A DNA stretch of 64,000 nucleotides, from positions 49,002 to 113,001 of the forward strand of contig NZ_RYZH01000020.1 in assembly GCF_003977685.1 (NCBI RefSeq), read 5' to 3'. The notes beneath the pieces are model-generated. The model worked only from the letters and a program-made list of their open reading frames with translations. It had not been told where the DNA came from and made no database searches. This DNA is from Tautonia sociabilis. GTDB lineage: Bacteria > Planctomycetota > Planctomycetia > Isosphaerales > Isosphaeraceae. The translations under genes were made by a program, and so were the position numbers. This document shows positions 58,968 to 64,000 of the stretch, one piece after another. How positions within the stretch are numbered: the stretch's first letter is position 1; each line of letters begins with the position of its first letter.

Positions 58968-59843
58968 TTCCGAGTGAGGCCGGGCCCCCCGGACCTCCAG
59001 GCCCGTCCCCCCAGGACGGCCCGGGTTCGACGCGATCCCCGATCGGCGGCGACCGTCGACCGGAATCGAACGGGCCCGACTCCCCGTTCCTCGGAAGCGG
59101 GGCCTCTCGTCCGGGCCCCGACCCCTGGCCGCTCCAAGAGGGCACCGTAACCAGGGCAGGGGGTCCTCGCCCTGGCCAGTCCGGGGTTCGGCCCGAGCCA
59201 GCGGCAGGGGAGGCGGAATCCCGGCGATCGGCTCCCCGAGGCATTCCGAGTCTCCCCGAACCGACCCTCCGCTCCGCAGGGGCCTGGCGAGTCGAGGCCC
59301 AGCCCCGGTCGCCGATCGACGGCCCAAGGCCCTCGGAGGATGGATCGGTCCGGGACAGGAGCACGGGGCCAGGTCGGTCGGCGTTCCCCTCGGCGTCGGA
59401 TCATCGTGAGGGCTCGGGAGCCTCGAAAGCCTCGCCGATCCGGGTGCGAGCCGACCGGAGCTCGGGAGGGCAAGCCGCCCGTGGCACCGAATTTGAACGA
59501 TCAACCGCCGGGGGAGGCTGAGATCGCGTTGACCCCAGCGGCGGAGGCCGATCGAACGGGCGTCGGCACGCCCCCCGCCTCTCCGGCGACGCGGACGGGG
59601 CAATCGTCCTGGACAAAAGGGCCGGAGTTTGACTCCTTCTCGACGCGGGTCTTATAATCAGCCGTACCGAGACCGGGGGTTGAAGGCCCGCGGTCGAATG
59701 GACGGAACGGTCTCGCTTCGGCGGGTGGGCCTCGACCCGATCCGCCGACTCGAACTCCTCCCTGCGAGTCGGACCACTGCCCGGGCAGGGATGGGACGCC
59801 CGGACGAGTCGACGGAGCCGAGGCCCGGGGGAGTTCGCCACAG
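58968..59843. other. 876-bp region upstream of the NfeD-like gene
   Basis: No credible gene was found on either strand, though long Pro/Arg-rich frames stay open. A near-consensus promoter is at 59629-59658, and the final 185 bases would be a leader. No riboswitch class was recognised by eye. Confidence 0.45.
59629..59658 (+). promoter_or_regulatory. near-consensus sigma70 promoter
   Basis: TTGACT at 59629-59634 and TATAAT at 59653-59658 separated by 18 bases. The -10 is perfect and the -35 has one mismatch. It faces the NfeD-like gene, whose start is about 185 bases downstream. Confidence 0.75.
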
Positions 59844-62024
59844 ATGAGTCCAGACGCTCCCGATCGGTCGGGGTCGCCCCCGGCGACCTCGCGCTGCGCA
59901 CCGTTCGCGGCCCTGGCGATGCTCCTGGGCACCTCGATCGCGACGGCCGCCCCCCAGGAGCGGGGAGCGCCCCCCGGGCATTTCTTCCGCATCGAGCAGC
60001 CGATCGACAGCGACCGGGCCGACCGGCTCCAATCGGCCGTGGAAGCGGTCGTGCGATCGGCCAACGCGAGCGGGGCCGAGCCGGTCCTGGTCTTCGAGAT
60101 CCGGCCCGGCGACAGCGACTTCGGCATCTGCATGTCGGTGGCCGACTTCATCCTCCGGCGCCTCGCCCGGGCTGAGAAGACCATCGCTTTCGTACCCGAG
60201 CCGCTGGCCGGCTACGCGACCTTCATCGCCCTGGCCTGCGACGAAATCGTCCTCGGCCCCGAGGCGACGATCGGGCCGATCACCCCGGACGGCGAGGACG
60301 TCAGACCGGGCCTGGTCGGCTTCGCCGAGACGATCGCCCGAGCGAAGGGGCGCCCCCCCGACCTGGTGATCGGCATGCTCGACCCCAACACCGAGCTGCT
60401 CCGGGTTCGCACCGCCGACGGCCTCGTTGATTACGTGCTCGAGCCCCGGCTCGAAGCCTATCGGCAACAGCACGCCATCCTCGACTCCCGACCGTTCTGG
60501 GAGGCGGGGGCCCGGGGACGGCTCTCGGCCGAGGAGGCTCGCAGCGAGGGGATCGTCCGGGGGTTCGCCGCCGACCGGGCCCAGGTCGCTCGGCTCTACG
60601 ACCTCCGAGGGCTCAGCGACGCGACCGACCTCGACGCCGACCGCCTCCAGGCCGTCTGGATCCGGATCGCCGGGCCCATTGACACCACCCTCGAGACCTA
60701 CGTCAGCCGGGAGGTCGCCCGGGCCCGGAAGCGGGGGGATAACCTCGTCGTCCTCCAGCTCGACACCCCCGGCGGTCAGCTCCAGGCGGCCGACGACCTG
60801 GCCCAGCGCCTGCTTCGGCTGGAGGGAATGAAAACCGTCGCCTACGTCCGGGACCGCGCCCTGGGGGTCGCCGCGCTGGCCGCCCTGGCCTGCGACGAGA
60901 TCGTTCTGCACCGCGACGGGAAGCTCGGCAAGGTCGACGCGACCGTCAGCGGCACCCGGGTCGAGCCCCTCTCCGACCGGGACCGGGACGTGGTTTCCGA
61001 CCGGCTCGCCGACCTCGCCGAGCAGAAGGGATACCCGACCGCCGTGGCCCGGGCCCTCGTCGATCCGGCCGTCGAGGTCATCGAGGCGCTGGACACCCAC
61101 ACCGCCCAGGTCACCCTGATCGACCGGGCGACTCTTGAGGCCGAGCCCGGCCGATTCGTCGAGCAGGGAACGGTGGTCCCGGGGGAATCGGTGCTCACCG
61201 CCTCGTCGGAGAACGCCGAGCGGCTCGGGCTCGCCCGCCTCGTGGTGGCCGACGACGAGGAGTTCAAGGCCCTCCTCGGCCTCGGCGACGACGTGGTCCG
61301 GCTCCGAGGGCCGAGCTGGGTCGATTCGCTGGTCGGCGTGCTGAACACGCCGATCATGAGCGGCCTGCTGCTGTTCATTGGCTTCTTCATGCTCGTCGTC
61401 GAGATGAAGCTGCCGGGCATCGGCCTGCCGGCGATCACCTCCTGCCTGGCCTTCCTCCTCTTCTTCTGGAGCCGATACCTCGGCGGCACGGCCGACGGGC
61501 TGGAGATCATCCTGTTCATCGTCGGCCTGCTCTGCCTGGCCCTGGAGCTGTTCGTCTTCCCCGGCTTCGGCGTCTTCGGCATGAGCGGGGTCTTCCTGAT
61601 CCTCTTCAGCGTGGTGATGGCCAGCCACACGTTCATCATCCCCACCGAGGAGTTCCAGTACCGCCAGATGAGCCGGACCCTGGTTCTGCTCATGCTCTCG
61701 ATCGCCGGCGTCTTCGTCGGGGCGATCCTGCTGGGTCGGTACTTCCCCTCCCTGCCGCTCTTCGACAAGCTCGTCCTCCGGGCCGACACGAACGCTCCCG
61801 ACTCCGGTTTCGAGGAGAAGCCGTTCTTCGAGTCCGACTCCCCCTTCGCCTTCCTCCTGGGGGAAACCGGCCGGACCACCACGGTCCTCCGGCCCACCGG
61901 GAAGGCTCGGTTCGGCGAGATCATCACCGATGTCATCGCCGAGAGGAACTTCATCGAGCAGGACTCGCTGATCCAGGTCGTGGACGTGCAGGGCTCCCGG
62001 ATCATCGTCAAGCAGCTCTCCTGA
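59844..62024 (+). CDS. NfeD/ClpP-like membrane protein with two protease-type domains
   Basis: A 726-residue protein. After a signal-like segment come two ClpP/crotonase-like domains of the NfeD (membrane serine protease) type. The first spans about 50-190 (FALACDEIVLGPEATIGPI-like segment near 135-155), the second about 280-440 (LQLDTPGGQL, ALACDEIVL). Four or more membrane helices lie at about 500-640, and a C-terminal NfeD OB-like domain at about 670-726 (GKARFGEIITDV, SRIIVKQL). In both protease domains the residue expected to be the catalytic Ser of the SAG motif appears to be Gly, so activity is doubtful. It is transcribed from a near-consensus promoter. Confidence 0.88.
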   Translation: MSPDAPDRSGSPPATSRCAPFAALAMLLGTSIATAAPQERGAPPGHFFRIEQPIDSDRADRLQSAVEAVVRSANASGAEPVLVFEIRPGDSDFGICMSVADFILRRLARAEKTIAFVPEPLAGYATFIALACDEIVLGPEATIGPITPDGEDVRPGLVGFAETIARAKGRPPDLVIGMLDPNTELLRVRTADGLVDYVLEPRLEAYRQQHAILDSRPFWEAGARGRLSAEEARSEGIVRGFAADRAQVARLYDLRGLSDATDLDADRLQAVWIRIAGPIDTTLETYVSREVARARKRGDNLVVLQLDTPGGQLQAADDLAQRLLRLEGMKTVAYVRDRALGVAALAALACDEIVLHRDGKLGKVDATVSGTRVEPLSDRDRDVVSDRLADLAEQKGYPTAVARALVDPAVEVIEALDTHTAQVTLIDRATLEAEPGRFVEQGTVVPGESVLTASSENAERLGLARLVVADDEEFKALLGLGDDVVRLRGPSWVDSLVGVLNTPIMSGLLLFIGFFMLVVEMKLPGIGLPAITSCLAFLLFFWSRYLGGTADGLEIILFIVGLLCLALELFVFPGFGVFGMSGVFLILFSVVMASHTFIIPTEEFQYRQMSRTLVLLMLSIAGVFVGAILLGRYFPSLPLFDKLVLRADTNAPDSGFEEKPFFESDSPFAFLLGETGRTTTVLRPTGKARFGEIITDVIAERNFIEQDSLIQVVDVQGSRIIVKQLS

Positions 62025-62057
62025 CCGCTCCGGCCGGCCCGCTCGGTCGCGCTCCGG

Positions 62058-62086
62058 TTTACGAGCCCGTTCAACTTCGGTACAAC
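62058..62086 (+). promoter_or_regulatory. possible promoter for the DUF1501 gene
   Basis: TTTACG at 62058-62063 and TACAAC at 62081-62086 with a 17-base spacer, in the 93-base gap after the NfeD-like gene. Confidence 0.35.
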
Positions 62087-62117
62087 ACAGGGACCTCTGG
62101 ACCCGTGAGGCCCCGCC

Positions 62118-63590
62118 ATGCGCCGACATCCGATCACCCCCGCCGGACTTCCCCGCCACCCGGTCGTCTCTCGACGATTCGCGCTTCAGGCCGGGGCGCT
62201 CGGCGTGCTCGGGCTGGGATCGGCCCACCTCAGGGCGCTGCGGGCGGCCGACGTGACCGATCCGGGCTCGGGGGGGGATCGACCCGCGCGATCGGTCATC
62301 TTCATCTTCCTCTCCGGCGGCCTCGGCCAGCTCGATAGCTTCGACCTGAAGCCCGACGCCCCGGAGGAGGTCCGCGGCGAGTTCCGCCCGATCGCCACGA
62401 GCGTCCCCGGTATCGAGATCTGCGAGCACCTGCCGATGCTGGCCCAGCGGGCCCACCGCTGGGCGCTCGTCCGGTCGCTCACCCACCCCTGGAATGAGCA
62501 CTCCCAGGGGCACATGACCATGCTCTCGGGCCGGACGATGCTGCCTCCCGGCTTCAACGCCTCTCAGCCCAAGGCGACCGACTGGCCCTCCATCGCCGCC
62601 GTCGCTGGCGCCCTGCTCGGGCCCCGGGGGAACCTGCCGCCGGCGGTCGTCCTGCCCGAGCGCCTGGTGCACAACTCCGGCCGCGTCATCCCTGGCCAGT
62701 TCGCCGGCCTGATGGGGGCCCGCCGCGACCCCTGGTTCATCGAGGCCTCCCCGTTCGACAACACCTATTACGGCGCCTACCCCGAATACGGCTTCGACCA
62801 CCAGGAACGCGGCAAGCCCGAACCCCGAAAGGTCTTCCGCGCCCCCAGCCTGGATCTGCCCGACGGGCTCGACGGCGGCCGGCTCCGGAACCGCCTCGCC
62901 CTGCTCGACCTCGTCGACTCCCGGCGCCGAGCCCTCGACGCCGCCGCCGAGGCGTCCGCCTTCGACGCCCACCGCTCCTCCGCCGTCTCCATGCTCACCG
63001 ACCCCTCCGTCCGGGACGCCCTCGACGTGACCGCCGCCCCCGAGGCCGACCGCGATCGCTACGGCGACAACCTCTTCGGCTGGTCCTTGCTGATGGCGAA
63101 ACGACTCGTCTGCTCCGGCGTCGACCTCGTCCAGGTCAACCTCGGCAACAACGAGACGTGGGACACCCACGGCAACGCCTTCCCGCACCTGAAGGACAAG
63201 CTCTTCCCCCCCACCGACCGAGCCGTCTCCGCCCTGCTCGACGACCTGGAGGCCGACGGCCTGCTCGACTCCACCCTCGTCGTCATGGCTGGCGAGTTCG
63301 GCCGGACCCCGAAGATCTCCCTGCTCCCTTCCCACTACAAGCTCCCCGGCCGAGACCACTGGGGACGAGCCCAGTCCGTCTTCCTCGCCGGGGGAGGCAT
63401 CCAGGGCGGCCGGGTGCTCGGCGCCACCGACCGCGTCGGGGGCGAGCCCGTCTCCGACCCCCAGCGCCCCGAGAACTTCGCCGCCACCATCTACCGGGCC
63501 CTCGGCCTCCCCTCCACCGCCGCCTGGCACGACGAGCAGGACCGCCCCCACTTCATCTACCACGGCGACCCCTTCCCCGGCCTCTCCTGA
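62118..63590 (+). CDS. DUF1501 family protein (secreted, alkaline-phosphatase/sulfatase fold)
   Basis: A 490-residue protein with an N-terminal twin-Arg-like segment SRRFALQAGALGVLG, suited to Tat export. The DUF1501 marks are SVIFIFLSGGLGQLDSFDLKPD, GHMTMLSGR, a large middle domain with NLGNNETWDTHGN, and GEFGRTPK near the C-terminus (TLVVMAGEFGRTPKI), where residues of the phosphatase/sulfatase-like metal site lie. In Planctomycetes this family often sits beside DUF1549/DUF1553 cytochrome genes, but none is in view here. It starts 93 bases after the NfeD-like gene. ATG 62118 is chosen for its GTGAGG site. Confidence 0.92.
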   Translation: MRRHPITPAGLPRHPVVSRRFALQAGALGVLGLGSAHLRALRAADVTDPGSGGDRPARSVIFIFLSGGLGQLDSFDLKPDAPEEVRGEFRPIATSVPGIEICEHLPMLAQRAHRWALVRSLTHPWNEHSQGHMTMLSGRTMLPPGFNASQPKATDWPSIAAVAGALLGPRGNLPPAVVLPERLVHNSGRVIPGQFAGLMGARRDPWFIEASPFDNTYYGAYPEYGFDHQERGKPEPRKVFRAPSLDLPDGLDGGRLRNRLALLDLVDSRRRALDAAAEASAFDAHRSSAVSMLTDPSVRDALDVTAAPEADRDRYGDNLFGWSLLMAKRLVCSGVDLVQVNLGNNETWDTHGNAFPHLKDKLFPPTDRAVSALLDDLEADGLLDSTLVVMAGEFGRTPKISLLPSHYKLPGRDHWGRAQSVFLAGGGIQGGRVLGATDRVGGEPVSDPQRPENFAATIYRALGLPSTAAWHDEQDRPHFIYHGDPFPGLS

Positions 63591-64000
63591 TCCCGACCAA
63601 ACCGCCGAGGTCGGGAGCCGTCCGGAGCGTCCCCGAGGTCGCGCCGACCCCACCCGCACCGCCCCGATGCCCCTCCTTCCGAGCCCCTCGGCCGGCCCCC
63701 ATCGGCGGAATCGCAGACCGGCCCCTCCCCGTTTCGGCGATGATCCCGGAGGCGGAACCGCCTCGATTGCGCCCAAGCTCCCCAGCGCGCCGGGCCGGCC
63801 CCCCCCGCTCGATCCCGCTTCGACGGAAGAAAACTCCGCAGGCCCAGGCATCACCCCCGGACGCGGAGCGAACCCATCTATGAGAGGGGGACTGTCAAGC
63901 TGCCGGTGCAGGTTCGGTGGGCTCGGGGCCCCGGCACCTCCCCCTCGCCGTCGGCGTCGGTCGGCCTGCCCGTCCCAGACCACGCCCACCAGCGATGCGG
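63591..64000. other. 410-bp region at the right edge with repeat copy
   Basis: No credible gene was found. A 7-bp stem (CCCGACC with GGTCGGG, 63592-63615) follows the DUF1501 stop and may be a weak terminator. A copy of the GAACCCA repeat lies at 63862-63876. Whether a gene starts or ends beyond the window cannot be seen. Confidence 0.4.
63862..63876 (+). repeat. dispersed repeat unit, third copy
   Basis: CGCGGAGCGAACCCA, identical over 15 bases to the opposite strand of 27798-27812. It lies in noncoding sequence 36 kb from the other copies. Confidence 0.5.

Noticed and set aside
58968..59628. Riboswitch or structured RNA in the long gap before the NfeD-like gene
   Set aside because: No conserved box of a known class was recognised; only the promoter at the end is supported.
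59658..63989. A 1443-codon open frame on the minus strand
   Set aside because: It is antisense to the NfeD-like and DUF1501 genes and has no recognisable domain.

Overview
The window is a high-GC stretch of bacterial chromosome that fits a planctomycete, most likely of the Isosphaeraceae type. The signs are a FG-GAP/ASPIC-UnbV protein, a DUF1501 protein, a Uma2-family protein, a DUF1559 (H-X9-DG) remnant, a formylglycine sulfatase, heme-binding-motif proteins, Ser/Thr kinase signalling, futalosine-pathway menaquinone synthesis (mqnD), and many GC-rich hairpins without U-tails. No rRNA, tRNA, CRISPR array, integrase or intact insertion sequence was found. Most genes are ordinary chromosomal genes. 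About sixteen gaps of roughly 300 bp or more separate them.

Layout. 0-9.6 kb: end of an unidentified gene, a YihY-type membrane protein, a RidA-like protein, an orphan HPr, MgtC/SapB, a secreted sulfatase, two glycosyltransferase-type genes, and modB-modC without a nearby modA. 9.7-22.9 kb: a membrane Ser/Thr kinase, an RMD1/DUF155 protein, KDPG aldolase, an ASPIC/UnbV lipoprotein, ilvC, two c-type heme proteins, Uma2, RidA, an FKBP and a GAF-like protein. 23.2-27.4 kb: a tightly packed ExbB-ExbD-ExbD-membrane protein-VWA operon, the most system-like unit here. 27.4-28.7 kb: a degenerate region with short dispersed repeats and a truncated DUF1559 gene.

28.7-39.8 kb: moeA, a trpG/pabA amidotransferase, a His-rich secreted protein, a three-gene ABC-2 transporter operon, mqnD and a Gly/Tyr-rich secreted protein. 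40-51.5 kb: a central-carbon block with aconitase, the pyruvate dehydrogenase genes E1alpha, E1beta, E2 and E3, and convergent to them an E2 of 2-oxoglutarate dehydrogenase type with a second E3. No E1o gene (sucA) is present. 52-64 kb: a secreted two-repeat protein, a beta-propeller protein, a small helical protein, leucyl aminopeptidase, a PEGA lipoprotein, a membrane NfeD/ClpP-like protein behind a near-consensus sigma70 promoter, and a DUF1501 protein.

Functionally the window links pyruvate to acetyl-CoA and the TCA cycle (PDH, aconitase, E2o/E3), the Entner-Doudoroff pathway (KDPG aldolase), molybdenum supply and cofactor insertion (modBC, moeA), and envelope functions (ExbBD-VWA, ABC-2, NfeD, secreted proteins). 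All assignments come from reading motifs and composition by eye. No database search was run.
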